A stretch of DNA of 52,067 nucleotides from Natronospirales bacterium (GCA_021792635.1 JAJYUH010000017.1:1-52067), one strand, 5' to 3'. Shown: positions 31,183-41,738, counted from the stretch's first letter. Notes: generated by a model not told the origin, from the letters alone. Numbers and translations are program-made.

Positions 31183-31201
31183 ATAGCGCCTGTAACAGCA
31201 A
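31173..31201 (-). promoter_or_regulatory. Promoter of rpsB-tsf with GC-rich discriminator
   Basis: On the minus strand TTGCTG (31201-31196), a 17 bp spacer and TATAAA (31178-31173) make a strong sigma-70 promoter. The bases right after the -10 are GCGCCGCC, the GC-rich discriminator typical of stringently controlled stable-RNA and ribosomal-protein promoters. The leader to the ATG would be about 145 nt. Confidence 0.75.
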
Positions 31202-31253
31202 CGCCGGCAAGGGTTTACGTCATCCCGGTAAGCATCAGCGCGAACGAATCCCC

Positions 31254-32021
31254 ATGCCAGTAACCATCAAGACTCCAGAAGAACAGGACAAGATGCGTAT
31301 TGCCGGCCGCCTTGCCGGCGAAGTGCTGGACATGATCGGAGCACACGTGCAACCGGGGATAACCACCGATGAGTTGGACCGGATCTGCCACGATTATATC
31401 GTCAACTCCCAGCGGGCCATCCCGGCCAACGTAGGCTACAACGGCTTCCCCAAAACCATCTGTACCTCCGTTAATCATGTGGTATGTCACGGCATCCCTA
31501 ACGACAGGAAACTCAGGGACGGTGATATCGTCAACATTGATGTGACTGTTATCAAGGATGGTTGGCATGGCGACACCAGCAAGATGTATTTCGCCGGAGA
31601 ACCGTCGGTACTTGCGAAACGCCTGGTACAGGTGACACACGATGCCATGCTGACCGGCATTAAAAGCGTAAAACCCGGCGCCCGTCTCGGGGATATCGGC
31701 TACGTTATTCAGCAATACGCCGAAAATCACGGTTTCTCGGTGGTACGCGAATATTGCGGCCACGGGATCGGCCGCATTTATCACGAGGATCCACAGGTAC
31801 TGCATTACGGCACACCCGGAACCGGCCTGGAACTTCAATCCGGCATGGTCTTTACCATCGAGCCCATGATCAATGCCGGCAAACGCCATGTACGTCTGCT
31901 GCCTGATGGCTGGACGGTGGTCACCAAGGATCATGCGCTTTCAGCTCAATGGGAACACACCATACTGGTCACACATACCGGTCACGAGATTCTTACCGTA
32001 CGCGCGGGCGGCGAAATATGA
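31254..32021 (+). CDS. map: Methionine aminopeptidase type I
   Basis: Removes the initiator Met from nascent proteins. 255 aa from ATG 31254, giving the normal N-terminus (IKTPEEQDKMRIAGRLAGEV). Metal ligands are visible in order: NIDVTVIKDGWHGDTSKM (two Asp), CGHGIGRIYHEDPQ (His), FTIEPMINAG (Glu) and QWEHTILVT (Glu); the substrate His is in VVCHGIPND. It is divergent from rpsB, as in E. coli, and is followed by glnD. Confidence 0.97.
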   Translation: MPVTIKTPEEQDKMRIAGRLAGEVLDMIGAHVQPGITTDELDRICHDYIVNSQRAIPANVGYNGFPKTICTSVNHVVCHGIPNDRKLRDGDIVNIDVTVIKDGWHGDTSKMYFAGEPSVLAKRLVQVTHDAMLTGIKSVKPGARLGDIGYVIQQYAENHGFSVVREYCGHGIGRIYHEDPQVLHYGTPGTGLELQSGMVFTIEPMINAGKRHVRLLPDGWTVVTKDHALSAQWEHTILVTHTGHEILTVRAGGEI

Positions 32022-32040
32022 TGTCGCCCGCTGAATTCGC

Positions 32041-34701
32041 TTGAACGCGCTTCCCAATTATGTCTCCCTGATTCCAGACATCCCGGAACTGGATCATGCC
32101 CTGCGTACCGGAGCAAGCCCGCTGCCGCTGCTGCGTCGGGTCCTGCAACAGGGTGATACCGCATTAAAACGCTACTTCACGGCGGGCGTACCGGTTGGGG
32201 GACTGGTACATGCGCGCGCCATACTGGTGGATGCGGTATTGACACGTGCCTTCGATGCGCAACTCGCTGATGCGGCTGACAAGCCGGCGCTGGTAGCGGT
32301 TGGCGGCTACGGGCGCGGCGAGCTGCACCCGTACTCCGATGTGGATATCATGATCTTGCTGCGCGAGCAAGGCCACGAATTGCAGCGCAAGGCCATCGAA
32401 GCATTCATCGCCCTGCTTTGGGATACCGGCCTCGCAGTGAGTCATAGTGTACGCACCCTGGATGAATGCGTCGGGCAAGCACAGGTGGATGTGACCGTTG
32501 CCACCAATCTTATGGAGTCACGTCTGCTTGCCGGCGACAGGTCCCTGTTCAACTCCATGCGAAACCTGACTGGGCCGGCAAAAATCTGGCCTTCGGCGAA
32601 GTTCTTTACCGCCAAACGGCGTGAACAGCAGCAACGGCATGAAAAATTCCACGATACCGCCTACCGGTTGGAACCCAATGTGAAAGAAGGACCTGGCGGC
32701 CTGAGGGATATCCAGATGATTGGCTGGGTGGCACAACGTCACTTCCACGCAGAAACGCTGCATGACCTGGTACGCCATGGATTTCTCACGGAAAGCGAAT
32801 ACACCGCCCTGATGCAGGGACAGTTTTTCCTGTGGAAACTGCGCTTTGCTCTGCATATGCTCAGCGGGCGGTGTGAAGACCGGCTGTTGTTTGACGCACA
32901 ACTGAAACTGGCGCGCCAGTTCGGCTACCGTGATACACCGCAATCCCTGGCGGTGGAGCAACTCATGCAGGACTACTACCGCACCATCAAGCAATTGGGT
33001 CTGCTGAATGAGATGCTGATGCAAATGCTGGAGGAGGCCATCCTGGGCACGACGGCGGATACCCTGTTGTTAACGGCTGATTTTGAGGCACGCAACGATT
33101 TTCTGCATGCACGTGATTCCGGGCTGTTTGCACGCCGCCCCGCCGCTCTTTTGGAGTTATTTCACGTGCTTGAACAGCATCCACGGCTCAGGGGCGTAGG
33201 TGCTGCCACTCTCCGGCAATTACGCCACGGCCTGCCGCTGATTGATGACCGCTTCCGGTCCGATGCGGAGAACCGCCGGCTTTTCTTGCAAATTCTGCGT
33301 GAACCCCGGGGGGTTACCCACGAATTGCGTCGCATGAACCGCTACGGTGTACTGGGATGCTATCTGCCGGCATTTGGTCGGATTGTCGGGCGCATGCAGT
33401 ATGACTTGTTTCATGCCTACACCGTGGACGAGCACATCCTGTTCGTAATCAGCCACCTGCGTCGCTTTGCCCTGACGCGTTACGACCATGAATTCCCGCT
33501 TTGCAGCCAGATCATGCAGCGTCTTCCCAAACCGGAGCTCGCCTACCTGGGTGCGCTGTTTCACGACATCGCCAAGGGCCGCGGCAGTGATCATGCGGAA
33601 CTGGGGGCACAGGAAGCGGAGAGCTTTTGCCTGAATCATGCTCTCAGCCGTTATGATTCCCATCTGGTCAAATGGCTGGTGCAGCATCACCTGCTGTTGT
33701 CGTCAACCGCACAAAAAAAGGACATCGGCGATCCGCAGGTGGTACATGACTTTGCCCTGCAAGTGGGTGATCAACTGCACTTGGATTACCTTTATGTGCT
33801 CACCGTCGCCGACGTGCGCGCTACCAACCCGGACCTGTGGAACTCCTGGAAGGCGAGCCTGTTCAGTGAACTCTATCGCCATGCCAGTCAAATGCTGCGC
33901 CATGGATTGGAAAACCCCATCGATAAGGACGAATTGCTGTGCGAGGTGCGGGAAAGTACGCTCAAACTGCTGCGAGACCAGGGCATGAAAGCACAGGATG
34001 CGCTTGCAGCGTGGACGCTGTTCCCGGATGAATACTTCCTGCAACATACGCCGGATGAGATTGCCTGGCATACCCTCAGCCTGGCCGGGCACTTGGGCAA
34101 AAACAGGTCGGTGGTATTTCTGCGCCAGCAGGTACAGCGTGGCGGCACCGCCGTGTGCACTTATTCCAGCCAGGATGAATCCGTATTCGGCCGCGTGACA
34201 GCGGCCCTTGCACAACTGGGGTTGACGGTACTCGAAGCACGCATGGTTCCCATGCGCAACAGTGATCGCCTGGATACTTATATAGTGCTGGAGGATAACG
34301 GAGAATCAATTCTCGATGCGGAGCGCTTGGGGGAAATCAGGCAGACTCTGCGGCACGAGATCAGACGGCGTAATGCTGCCCCTATTACGGTTACGCGGCG
34401 TGCCCCGCGACAGGTACGCATGTTCACCACCCAGACGCAGATACAATTCGCCGAAGATTCCATCAATCATCGCACGGTTCTCGAAATCAGCGCCGGCGAC
34501 CGGCCAGGCCTGCTTTCGCTTATAGGGCAGATTCTCAGGACCTGCGACATCCGCCTGCAGAACGCGAAAATAACTACCGTCGGCGAACGCGCCGAAGATG
34601 TGTTTTTCGTCACCGACGCCCAAAACCGGCCGCTGTACGATCCGGCGGTCCGGCAACGATTACACGCCGCACTCATGGCATGCATCGGCGAAGCGAGTTG
34701 A
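32041..34701 (+). CDS. glnD: Bifunctional uridylyltransferase/uridylyl-removing enzyme GlnD
   Basis: Nitrogen sensor that uridylylates or de-uridylylates PII proteins according to glutamine. 886 aa. Domains: nucleotidyltransferase at about 75-130 (VAVGGYGRGELHPYSDVDIM), a linker helical region (YRLEPNVKEGPGGLRDIQ), an HD hydrolase domain at about 465-600 (ALFHDIAKGRGSDHAELG; WLVQHHLLLS), and two ACT domains near 710-780 and 815-886 (ISAGDRPGLLSLIGQIL). The start is a TTG at 32041 and no clear Shine-Dalgarno is seen, so the exact N-terminus is uncertain. It follows map by 19 bp. Confidence 0.97.
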   Translation: MNALPNYVSLIPDIPELDHALRTGASPLPLLRRVLQQGDTALKRYFTAGVPVGGLVHARAILVDAVLTRAFDAQLADAADKPALVAVGGYGRGELHPYSDVDIMILLREQGHELQRKAIEAFIALLWDTGLAVSHSVRTLDECVGQAQVDVTVATNLMESRLLAGDRSLFNSMRNLTGPAKIWPSAKFFTAKRREQQQRHEKFHDTAYRLEPNVKEGPGGLRDIQMIGWVAQRHFHAETLHDLVRHGFLTESEYTALMQGQFFLWKLRFALHMLSGRCEDRLLFDAQLKLARQFGYRDTPQSLAVEQLMQDYYRTIKQLGLLNEMLMQMLEEAILGTTADTLLLTADFEARNDFLHARDSGLFARRPAALLELFHVLEQHPRLRGVGAATLRQLRHGLPLIDDRFRSDAENRRLFLQILREPRGVTHELRRMNRYGVLGCYLPAFGRIVGRMQYDLFHAYTVDEHILFVISHLRRFALTRYDHEFPLCSQIMQRLPKPELAYLGALFHDIAKGRGSDHAELGAQEAESFCLNHALSRYDSHLVKWLVQHHLLLSSTAQKKDIGDPQVVHDFALQVGDQLHLDYLYVLTVADVRATNPDLWNSWKASLFSELYRHASQMLRHGLENPIDKDELLCEVRESTLKLLRDQGMKAQDALAAWTLFPDEYFLQHTPDEIAWHTLSLAGHLGKNRSVVFLRQQVQRGGTAVCTYSSQDESVFGRVTAALAQLGLTVLEARMVPMRNSDRLDTYIVLEDNGESILDAERLGEIRQTLRHEIRRRNAAPITVTRRAPRQVRMFTTQTQIQFAEDSINHRTVLEISAGDRPGLLSLIGQILRTCDIRLQNAKITTVGERAEDVFFVTDAQNRPLYDPAVRQRLHAALMACIGEAS

Positions 34702-34728
34702 AACGTACAACCCAACCGAACATCAGTT

Positions 34729-35925
34729 ATGAATCCCGACCTGAAGAAACTGTTCCCGTACCCTTTCGAACGCCTGGCGCAGCTCAAACAGGGTATCGCA
34801 CCCCCGTCAGAGCTCGCACATATCGCCTTGTCCATCGGTGAACCCAAGCATGCGCCGCCGGAGTTCGCGTTGCAGGCCTTGCGTGAACACTTGCAGGGTC
34901 TCGGCGCGTATCCGCTGGCCAGGGGTCTGCCGGAGCTGCGCCAAGCCATTGCCCACTGGCTCACGCGCCGCTTCCGTCTCCAGGCCGGGCGTGTGGATCC
35001 CGAACGCCATGTGCTCCCTGTCAATGGCACCCGGGAAGGCCTGTTTGCCTTTGCCCAGGCAGTGGTGGACCGATCCACAAATCCTCTGGTGCTGATGCCT
35101 AACCCGTTCTATCAGATTTATGAGGGTGCGGCCTTGCTGGCCGGCGCAGAACCTTGCTACATGAATACGCCGGAAGAAAGCGGGTTCCTGCCGGATCTGG
35201 ATGCGGTACCGGAAAGCGCGTGGAATCGCTGTCAGCTCCTGTATATTTGCACTCCCGGCAACCCCACCGGTGCGGTCATGGATATCGCCTATCTGAGTCG
35301 CGTTATCGGGCTCGCCGATCGCTACGGTTTCATTGTCGCATCCGATGAATGTTATGCGGAAATCTACCCGGATGAGGCCAACCCGCCCCCGGGGTTGCTG
35401 CAAGCATGCGAATCCATCGGTCGCCACGATTTCAAGCGCTGCGTGGTATTCCACAGCCTGTCAAAGCGCTCGAGCCTGCCGGGCTTGCGTTCCGGTTTCG
35501 TGGCAGGCGACGCTGAAGTGCTGGCGAAATTTCTGATATACCGCACCTATCACGGCTGTGCGCTGCCGCTGCCGGTACAGCTCGCCAGTGTGCTGGCCTG
35601 GGACGATGAGCAGCACGTAACGGAGAACCGCCGCTTGTATCAGGAAAAATTCACCGCCGCCATGGAAATCCTGGACCCGGTCATGGACCTGCACTACCCG
35701 CCGGCAGCATTCTACCTCTGGCCGCGCACGCCCATGGACGACGAGCGTTTCGCCCGGGAGTTGTTCGCCCGGCAGAACATCACTGCGCTGCCCGGCAGTT
35801 ACCTTTCCCGTCCGACGCCGCAGGGCGACCCTGGCAAAAACCGCCTGCGCATTTCTCTGGTGGCCTCGGTGCAGGAATGCACCGAGGCGGCGTGCCGCAT
35901 ACGAAACTATGTACGATCCCTATGA
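34729..35925 (+). CDS. dapC: Succinyldiaminopimelate transaminase (class I/II aminotransferase)
   Basis: PLP enzyme of 398 aa placed directly before dapD and dapE, so the reaction is very likely conversion of N-succinyl-2-amino-6-oxopimelate to N-succinyl-LL-DAP. Fold type I landmarks: [65 protein letters not shown], the PLP lysine in [16 protein letters not shown], and the C-terminal Arg in NRLRISLVA. The stop overlaps the dapD start as ATGA. Confidence 0.95.
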   Translation: MNPDLKKLFPYPFERLAQLKQGIAPPSELAHIALSIGEPKHAPPEFALQALREHLQGLGAYPLARGLPELRQAIAHWLTRRFRLQAGRVDPERHVLPVNGTREGLFAFAQAVVDRSTNPLVLMPNPFYQIYEGAALLAGAEPCYMNTPEESGFLPDLDAVPESAWNRCQLLYICTPGNPTGAVMDIAYLSRVIGLADRYGFIVASDECYAEIYPDEANPPPGLLQACESIGRHDFKRCVVFHSLSKRSSLPGLRSGFVAGDAEVLAKFLIYRTYHGCALPLPVQLASVLAWDDEQHVTENRRLYQEKFTAAMEILDPVMDLHYPPAAFYLWPRTPMDDERFARELFARQNITALPGSYLSRPTPQGDPGKNRLRISLVASVQECTEAACRIRNYVRSL

Positions 35926-36761
35926 ACACCACGTCGGTCCCCACTATCTGCCGGATAATCAATACCGCCTTTGAACGGCGCGACGTTATCACACCCGCGA
36001 ACGTCACCGCCGAGGTGCATCAGGCGGTGGAAGCGGCCATCGGTTTGCTGAATCGGGGCGAAATGCGCGTGGCGGAAAAGCGGGATGGCCACTGGATTGT
36101 GCATGCGTGGCTGAAGAAAGCGGTGCTGCTGTATTTCCGCACGCAGTCCAACCAGATCACGGATGGCGGCGGCACACACTATTTCGACAAGATACCGCTC
36201 AAGTACGCTGCCCACAGCCACGCGGAATTTCAGCGCGGGGGTGCGCGTATTGTGCCACCGGCCACGGTGCGCTACGGCGCCTACCTCGCGTCAGATGTGG
36301 TGCTCATGCCCTGCTACGTGAATATCGGCGCCTATGTGGGCCGCGGCAGCATGGTGGACACCTGGGCCACTATCGGTTCTTGTGCCCAGGTTGGTAAAAA
36401 CGTGCACATCTCCGGTGGCGTCGGTATCGGCGGCGTGCTGGAGCCGGTGCAGGCCGCGCCCACCATTATCGAGGACGATTGCTTCATCGGTGCACGCTCC
36501 GAGATCGTCGAGGGCGTGATCATTGAACAGGGTGCGGTGATCTCCATGGGGGTGTTCATCGGCCAGAGCACGCGCATCTACGATCGTGAAACCGGCGAGA
36601 TTTTTTACGGTCGCGTGCCGGCCGGCGCGGTGGTAGTCCCGGGCAGTCTGCCTTCGCCCGACGGTCGCTATAGCCTGCAATGTGCCGTGATCGTGAAGCG
36701 CGTGGATGCCCAGACCCGCAACAAAGTGGGCATCAACGAACTGCTGCGCGGAATCCGCTGA
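35922..36761 (+). CDS. dapD: Tetrahydrodipicolinate N-succinyltransferase
   Basis: Succinyl-CoA-dependent step of the lysine/diaminopimelate pathway. 279 aa from ATG 35922, coupled to dapC by an ATGA overlap. An N-terminal helical domain ([20 protein letters not shown]) is followed by hexapeptide repeats forming a left-handed beta helix ([50 protein letters not shown]) and a C-terminal strand region ([13 protein letters not shown]). Its last base pairs share the TGATG junction with dapE. Confidence 0.97.
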   Translation: MNTTSVPTICRIINTAFERRDVITPANVTAEVHQAVEAAIGLLNRGEMRVAEKRDGHWIVHAWLKKAVLLYFRTQSNQITDGGGTHYFDKIPLKYAAHSHAEFQRGGARIVPPATVRYGAYLASDVVLMPCYVNIGAYVGRGSMVDTWATIGSCAQVGKNVHISGGVGIGGVLEPVQAAPTIIEDDCFIGARSEIVEGVIIEQGAVISMGVFIGQSTRIYDRETGEIFYGRVPAGAVVVPGSLPSPDGRYSLQCAVIVKRVDAQTRNKVGINELLRGIR

Positions 36762-37891
36762 TGAGCGCGGTGCTGGAACTGGCGAAGGAACTCATCGCCC
36801 GCCCCTCGCTCACGCCCGACGATGCCGGCTGTCAACAGCTCATCGCCGCGCGTCTCGCCAAACTCGGTTTCAAGATCGAACACTTGCGCTTCGGCCAGGT
36901 GGACAACCTCTGGGCGCGCTACGGCACCGAAAGACCGTTACTTGTCTTCGCCGGCCACACCGACGTGGTGCCCACCGGCCCGAAGGAACAATGGCACTCC
37001 GATCCTTTCATTCCCGCGCTCAAAGACGGCCTGCTCTATGGCCGCGGCGCCGCCGACATGAAAGGTGGCTTGGCCGCCATGGTCGTCGCCGTGGAGCAGT
37101 TACTGGCGGACAAGCCAAATCTCAAAGGCAGCATTGGGTTTCTAATCACCAGCGACGAGGAAGGTCCCTCGGTGGACGGCACCGTCAAAGTGATGGAATG
37201 GCTGAAACAGCGCGGCGAGAAAATTGACTGGTGCCTGCTGGGGGAGCCTTCCTGCCTGGAAAAATTCGGCGACACCCTCCGTCACGGCCGTCGTGGTTCA
37301 TTGACCGGTTTGCTCACCGTCCATGGGGTACAGGGCCATGTGGCCTATCCCGACCGCGCTGACAATCCGATTCACCGCGTGCTGCCGGCACTCGCGGAAC
37401 TGATCGAGACGCGCTGGGACACGCGGCCCAACCCGCACTTCCCGCCCACCAGCTTCCAGATTTCCAATTTCCATTCCGGTACCGGCGCCGGTAACGTGAT
37501 CCCCGGTGATGCCGCCATCCGCTTCAACTTCCGCTATTCCACTGCCGTCACTGCCGCGGAACTCAGGGACCGGGTGGAAGAAACACTGAAACACCACGGC
37601 CCGCGCTACAGCCTGGAATGGCGGCCCATGGGCGAATCGTTTCTAACCCAACCGGGAAAACTGAGCACCGTGGTGCAGGATGCGGTAGAAAAAGTAACCG
37701 GCCTGCGGCCCAAACTCGACACCGGCGGCGGCACCTCGGATGGCCGCTACATCGCTCCAACCGGCGCCGAAGTCATTGAATTCGGCCCTATGAATGCCAG
37801 CATTCACAAGATTGATGAATGTGTAGCAGTAAACGAACTTGACTTGCTTTCTGAGATCTACTGCGGAATTATTTTGAAGCTATCTGGCTAA
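36761..37891 (+). CDS. dapE: Succinyl-diaminopimelate desuccinylase
   Basis: M20-family dizinc hydrolase releasing LL-DAP for lysine and peptidoglycan. 376 aa from ATG 36761, which overlaps the dapD stop by one base (TGATG). Metal and catalytic residues are visible: FAGHTDVVPTGP (His), LLYGRGAADMKGGLAAM (Asp), ITSDEEGPSVDGT (Glu-Glu), and GPMNASIHKIDE near the C-terminus (His). The dimerisation domain lies in the middle (VQGHVAYPDRADNPIHRVLP). Last gene of the plus-strand dap run; the following 79 bp are more AT-rich and hold no recognised element. Confidence 0.97.
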   Translation: MSAVLELAKELIARPSLTPDDAGCQQLIAARLAKLGFKIEHLRFGQVDNLWARYGTERPLLVFAGHTDVVPTGPKEQWHSDPFIPALKDGLLYGRGAADMKGGLAAMVVAVEQLLADKPNLKGSIGFLITSDEEGPSVDGTVKVMEWLKQRGEKIDWCLLGEPSCLEKFGDTLRHGRRGSLTGLLTVHGVQGHVAYPDRADNPIHRVLPALAELIETRWDTRPNPHFPPTSFQISNFHSGTGAGNVIPGDAAIRFNFRYSTAVTAAELRDRVEETLKHHGPRYSLEWRPMGESFLTQPGKLSTVVQDAVEKVTGLRPKLDTGGGTSDGRYIAPTGAEVIEFGPMNASIHKIDECVAVNELDLLSEIYCGIILKLSG

Positions 37892-37970
37892 CTACTCATG
37901 TAGGTTGCGGGTGAGTCTTCGAACCCCAACATTCAACACTTAATCCAAAATAATTGTGATCTACCCCATG

Positions 37971-38264
37971 TTACCTAAAACCTCCGTTGTTTAAGGGGTT
38001 GGGATTGGCTTTGAGCAAAGCCGGGTCATTGGGTGCCAAACACTTGAATGTTATTTCCGCGTGAGCTGTGGGGAATTGGCCGGAATCGGTACTGACTAAA
38101 AGCATTTTCTTTCCCATACTTGAACAAAACGTGTTTGCCTTTGAGATAGGCATCATCGCTTCTTCCGCCGCTGAATGGACTTCCATGAACGTGCTGACGG
38201 TCATCATGTAGGTATCCGCCCCGATGGATTGAGGTTCTCCAACACTGGCACAAGCGGCAAGCAT
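37971..38264 (-). CDS. Small putative lipoprotein, signal peptide interrupted by a stop
   Basis: 97 aa from ATG 38264: a lipobox-like MLAACAS at the very start, then a small conserved-looking domain (GADTYMMTVSTFMEVHSAA; ISKANTFCSSMGKKMLL; HAEITFKCLAPNDPALL) of a type I recognise only as a recurrent small proteobacterial lipoprotein. The start is too close to the Cys for a functional signal. In the same frame upstream one reads VRPLLILVHA, a TAA at 38282-38280, then LLFSVMLAAC, which together would make a normal lipoprotein signal. No ATG or GTG precedes the stop. The gene may be a fresh pseudogene or start at a CTG. Function unknown. Confidence 0.5.
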   Translation of the reverse strand: MLAACASVGEPQSIGADTYMMTVSTFMEVHSAAEEAMMPISKANTFCSSMGKKMLLVSTDSGQFPTAHAEITFKCLAPNDPALLKANPNPLNNGGFR

Positions 38265-38321
38265 GACTGAAAACAGCAGTTAAGCGTGAACCAGGATTAG
38301 TAGGGGACGGACAACAGTTAA

Positions 38322-38837
38322 TCATGCTGCGGCCTCCCCAATCCTCTGCTTACGTGACCAACACCAATTCACCACCAGCCCGCCCACACCCAGAATCACG
38401 AACCAGATCAGCACCCATTCCGGCATAGTCAGACCCAGAAACTTCCAGGTAATCAATGCGCAATCGCCGGTGCCGGTGAACGCCTTAACGATGAACTTGT
38501 TGAGCGGCAGGCTGCTGAACATGTAATTCAGCCCCGGTCCGCAGGGCGGCTGTTTCCATTCTGGCAGATGCTGCAGATACGACTGGCGGATGGACACCGC
38601 CGAGCCGGCGGCCGCGACAATGATAAGCAGGATGCCGTAAACACGCGCACCAATGACTTTAGGATGGTGCAGGAACGCAATCAGGAAAATGATGCCGAGA
38701 ATAATCATGGCGATGCGCTGAAAGATACACAGCACGCAGGGCTCCAGACCATCGTGGAACTGCGAATAATAGGCATACGCCATCAGCAGCACGCAGATCA
38801 GGAACCCGACAAGATTTCCAAGGCGGCGTAAAGGCAT
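38322..38837 (-). CDS. dsbB: Disulfide bond formation protein B
   Basis: Inner-membrane quinone reductase that reoxidises DsbA. 171 aa from ATG 38837, with GGAG seven bases upstream; a longer frame to 38876 adds non-homologous residues. Four membrane helices; first periplasmic CxxC in EPCVLCIFQR, the second cysteine pair in PPCGPGLNYMF and GTGDCALITW, and the C-terminal LTMPEWVLIWFVILG. It stands between the small lipoprotein gene and phoU. Confidence 0.95.
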   Translation of the reverse strand: MPLRRLGNLVGFLICVLLMAYAYYSQFHDGLEPCVLCIFQRIAMIILGIIFLIAFLHHPKVIGARVYGILLIIVAAAGSAVSIRQSYLQHLPEWKQPPCGPGLNYMFSSLPLNKFIVKAFTGTGDCALITWKFLGLTMPEWVLIWFVILGVGGLVVNWCWSRKQRIGEAAA

Positions 38838-38917
38838 GCAAATCTCCTCACCATAATCATGTCTGACATCAGGCAAGACAGCATTGATTTTCCATTGAAA
38901 ACCCGGAAACCGGTGCT

Positions 38918-39637
38918 TCAGGGTCGCTCGTGTGCTTCGCGTTCCATCACCTCAAAACCGGCATGACGCACATCCTTGCCCTGCACCAGATAGACTACAT
39001 ACTCGCATATGTTCTTGGCGTGATCACCGATGCGTTCCAGGGCACGCGCTGACCACATAATATCCAGCACCTGCCGGATGGTACGCGGATCCTCCATCAT
39101 GAAGGTGATGGATTGCCGCGTCAGAGCTTCGTATTCATCATCCACACGCGCATCCTCGCGTGCCACATGCACCGCCGCCTCGGCATCCATGCGCGCAAAC
39201 GTATCCAGGGCATCGTGTACCATACCCTGCGCATGACTGCCAAGATGCTGCAAGGCCACATAACGGTCACCGGCCCGCTCCATCTCGGCGAGCCGCGCGG
39301 CAAAACGTCCGATTTTTTCCGCCTCATCGCCGATGCGTTCCAGGTCGGTGATAGTCTTGATGATTGCAAGGATCAAACGGAGATCACTGGCGGCCGGCTG
39401 ACGACGCGCCAAAATCCGGCTGCATTCCTCGTCAATGACAACCTCCATCTGGTTGACCTTGTAGTCCTGTTGCTCGATACTGCGTCCGAGTTCGCTGTCG
39501 CTCTCCGTTAACGCACGTAAGGCATCTGAGATCTGCTGCTCCACCAACCCGCCCATAGTCAGCACGTGGTTGCGGATATTTTCCAGTTCTTCATTGAATT
39601 TCTGGGAGATATGATGCGTCAGATTCAGTTTGTTCAT
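38918..39637 (-). CDS. phoU: Phosphate signalling protein PhoU
   Basis: Negative modulator of the PhoR-PhoB system and of phosphate uptake. 239 aa from ATG 39637. Two homologous three-helix bundles, each with an E/DxxxD metal-cluster motif: [22 protein letters not shown] at about 90-111, split here as [18 protein letters not shown], and [18 protein letters not shown] at about 195-212. It follows phoR by 73 bp. No pst transporter genes are in the window, so the cluster is phoB-phoR-phoU only. Confidence 0.96.
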   Translation of the reverse strand: MNKLNLTHHISQKFNEELENIRNHVLTMGGLVEQQISDALRALTESDSELGRSIEQQDYKVNQMEVVIDEECSRILARRQPAASDLRLILAIIKTITDLERIGDEAEKIGRFAARLAEMERAGDRYVALQHLGSHAQGMVHDALDTFARMDAEAAVHVAREDARVDDEYEALTRQSITFMMEDPRTIRQVLDIMWSARALERIGDHAKNICEYVVYLVQGKDVRHAGFEVMEREAHERP

Positions 39638-39710
39638 GGTGCATACCTCGGAATACCGGTACGACAGCGCTGATTCACAGTATACACATGCTTGGGAATA
39701 AACGCATGCC

Positions 39711-41021
39711 TCAACTCGCACCGGCTTTGTCCGCTTCGCGGCGCACGCGTTCACGCGTAAACTTGCAGATGAAGACGCTGCCGCGTCCGGGCTCACTGCT
39801 GATGGCAAGGGAAGCTCCGTGGTGCTGCAGTACGTGCTTGACAATAGCCAGCCCAAGTCCGGTGCCTCCACTGTCGCGGTGGCGGGATTTATCCACGCGA
39901 TAAAACCGTTCAGTGAGGCGCGGAATATGTTCCGCCGGAATGCCGATGCCGGTATCAGCCACGGTGAATTGGGCGGCTTCACCTTCCTGCTTCCAGCTCA
40001 CCGTCACATTTCCGCCAGTTGGCGTGTAATTCATGGCATTAAACAACAGATTGGAAAACGCGCTGTAAATCTCGCGTTCGGCACCCAGCAGAAACAGCAT
40101 TTCATCCACTTCCAAACTGATGTTCCGCGGACCGCAACCCAGGGACAAGGCTTCTTCACGCATGCGCCGGATGAGAGCCGGCACGCCTACCGGCGAATAA
40201 GGTGCCTCGCGTTGCTCAGTTTCAAGACGCGACAGCTCCAGCAAGTCAGCAACGATTGCAGTCATGCGTGCGGTCTGGTGTTGCATGGCCTCAAGCGGCT
40301 TGCCCCAGGCAGCGCGCAACTGTGCATCCTCGCGCATGGCTTCCAGATAACCGCTCATGACCGTCAGCGGCGAACGCAGTTCATGGGAAGCGTTGGCCAC
40401 AAATTCGCGGCGCATCTCCTCCAGCCGATGCAGGCGCGTCGTATCACGCACCAGCACCAGCCGCTGATCTTCCCCATAGGGCACGATACGCAAACTGAGA
40501 TGCTGGCTGCGGGAAAACGGCGACACCAGGGATACCGGTTCTCTATAGTCCCTGCCGTTCAGGTAATGGATGAAATCCGGATGCCGTACCAGGTTGGGAA
40601 GCCGTTGACCCACGTCCTGGGGAACGCGTAAATGCAAAAGCCGGCCCGCGGCTGCATTGAGCCAGCGGATTTCGCCCATGTGATCCATGATGATGACGCC
40701 ATCAGGCATGGCGGTGGTGAAATTGCGGATTTCACGCAGCAACTGCACCAGATGCCGTTTGCGTGTGCGCCCGTGCCGCCGCAGCAGGTAAATATGGTCA
40801 CAGATTTCGCCCCAGACACCCGTGGTCGTCGGTGCATTGAATCGCCGGCCGCGACCCAGCCAGCGCTCCAGCCTGTATAAGTTGATGATGTTCCAGACAA
40901 GATACACTGAGACCGCAACAAACAGCCACATGCCAATATGGCCGAAGATTCCGCCCGTCAACGCTGCCGCTGCCAGCAGCAACGCCAGACGCAGTATCTC
41001 CCGTGGCCAACTTTGGCTCAT
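39711..41021 (-). CDS. phoR: Phosphate regulon sensor histidine kinase PhoR
   Basis: Inner-membrane kinase that phosphorylates PhoB on phosphate limitation. 436 aa: two N-terminal hydrophobic helices ([31 protein letters not shown]), a PAS domain at about 95-200 ([19 protein letters not shown]), a HisKA dimerisation helix with the phospho-accepting His in [20 protein letters not shown], and an HATPase domain ([35 protein letters not shown]). The start overlaps the phoB stop by 4 bp. Confidence 0.96.
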   Translation of the reverse strand: MSQSWPREILRLALLLAAAALTGGIFGHIGMWLFVAVSVYLVWNIINLYRLERWLGRGRRFNAPTTTGVWGEICDHIYLLRRHGRTRKRHLVQLLREIRNFTTAMPDGVIIMDHMGEIRWLNAAAGRLLHLRVPQDVGQRLPNLVRHPDFIHYLNGRDYREPVSLVSPFSRSQHLSLRIVPYGEDQRLVLVRDTTRLHRLEEMRREFVANASHELRSPLTVMSGYLEAMREDAQLRAAWGKPLEAMQHQTARMTAIVADLLELSRLETEQREAPYSPVGVPALIRRMREEALSLGCGPRNISLEVDEMLFLLGAEREIYSAFSNLLFNAMNYTPTGGNVTVSWKQEGEAAQFTVADTGIGIPAEHIPRLTERFYRVDKSRHRDSGGTGLGLAIVKHVLQHHGASLAISSEPGRGSVFICKFTRERVRREADKAGAS

Positions 41022-41716
41022 TTACCGTTCCGTTGTGTACCGGGTGAGAAACGGTAGCCTGCGCCGCGTACTGTCTCCACATACTGGGCACAATCGTGCT
41101 CTTCCAAGACGCGCCGCAGGCGCCGGATATGCACGTCCACGGTTCGCTCTTCCACATATATGCCGCTCCACATGCGATCCAGAACCTGAGCACGGCTGAA
41201 CACGCGCTCCGGGTGCATCATGAAGAATTTGAGCAGACGATATTCTGTCGGTCCAAGCGTGACTTCCCTGTCGCTGATGGTAACGCGATGGCTGACGATA
41301 TTCATGTCTATGGCTCCAGCCATCAGCCGTTCTTCATGACTACTGGTGCGGCGCAGTACGGCTTCTATGCGCGCCACCAGTTCTCGCGCGGAGAATGGTT
41401 TGGTGACATAGTCGTCTACGCCACTCTGCAAGCCCGCGATCTTGTCATCCTCTGCCACCCGCGCCGTAAGCATGATGATGGGAAGTTCACGCGTGGCTTC
41501 ATCCCGGCGCAGCGCACGTGCGAATTCCAGTCCGCTCATGTCCGGCAGCATCCAGTCCAGCAATACCAGATCCGGCAGCCGATCTGCAATCGCCGTACGC
41601 GCTGCAGCACAGTCGCCCGCCTCCATCACCTGGTAACCCGCCCGCTTCAGGCCAAAGCCCACCATTTCCCGCAATGCGCGTTCATCTTCAACGATCAGAA
41701 TGTTTTTTTCCACCAT
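41018..41716 (-). CDS. phoB: Phosphate regulon response regulator PhoB
   Basis: OmpR-family transcription factor activating phosphate-starvation genes. 232 aa from ATG 41716. The receiver domain has the acidic pair (LIVEDERALREMVGF), the phosphorylated Asp in VLLDWMLPDMSG at about 54, and the Lys in DDYVTKPFSARE. The C-terminal winged helix reads LGPTEYRLLKFFMMHPERVF and YVEERTVDVHIRRLRRVLE. I found no convincing PHO box in the short gap before it. Confidence 0.97.
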   Translation of the reverse strand: MVEKNILIVEDERALREMVGFGLKRAGYQVMEAGDCAAARTAIADRLPDLVLLDWMLPDMSGLEFARALRRDEATRELPIIMLTARVAEDDKIAGLQSGVDDYVTKPFSARELVARIEAVLRRTSSHEERLMAGAIDMNIVSHRVTISDREVTLGPTEYRLLKFFMMHPERVFSRAQVLDRMWSGIYVEERTVDVHIRRLRRVLEEHDCAQYVETVRGAGYRFSPGTQRNGK

Positions 41717-41738
41717 GAATCTGCCACGTCTCTGTGAC

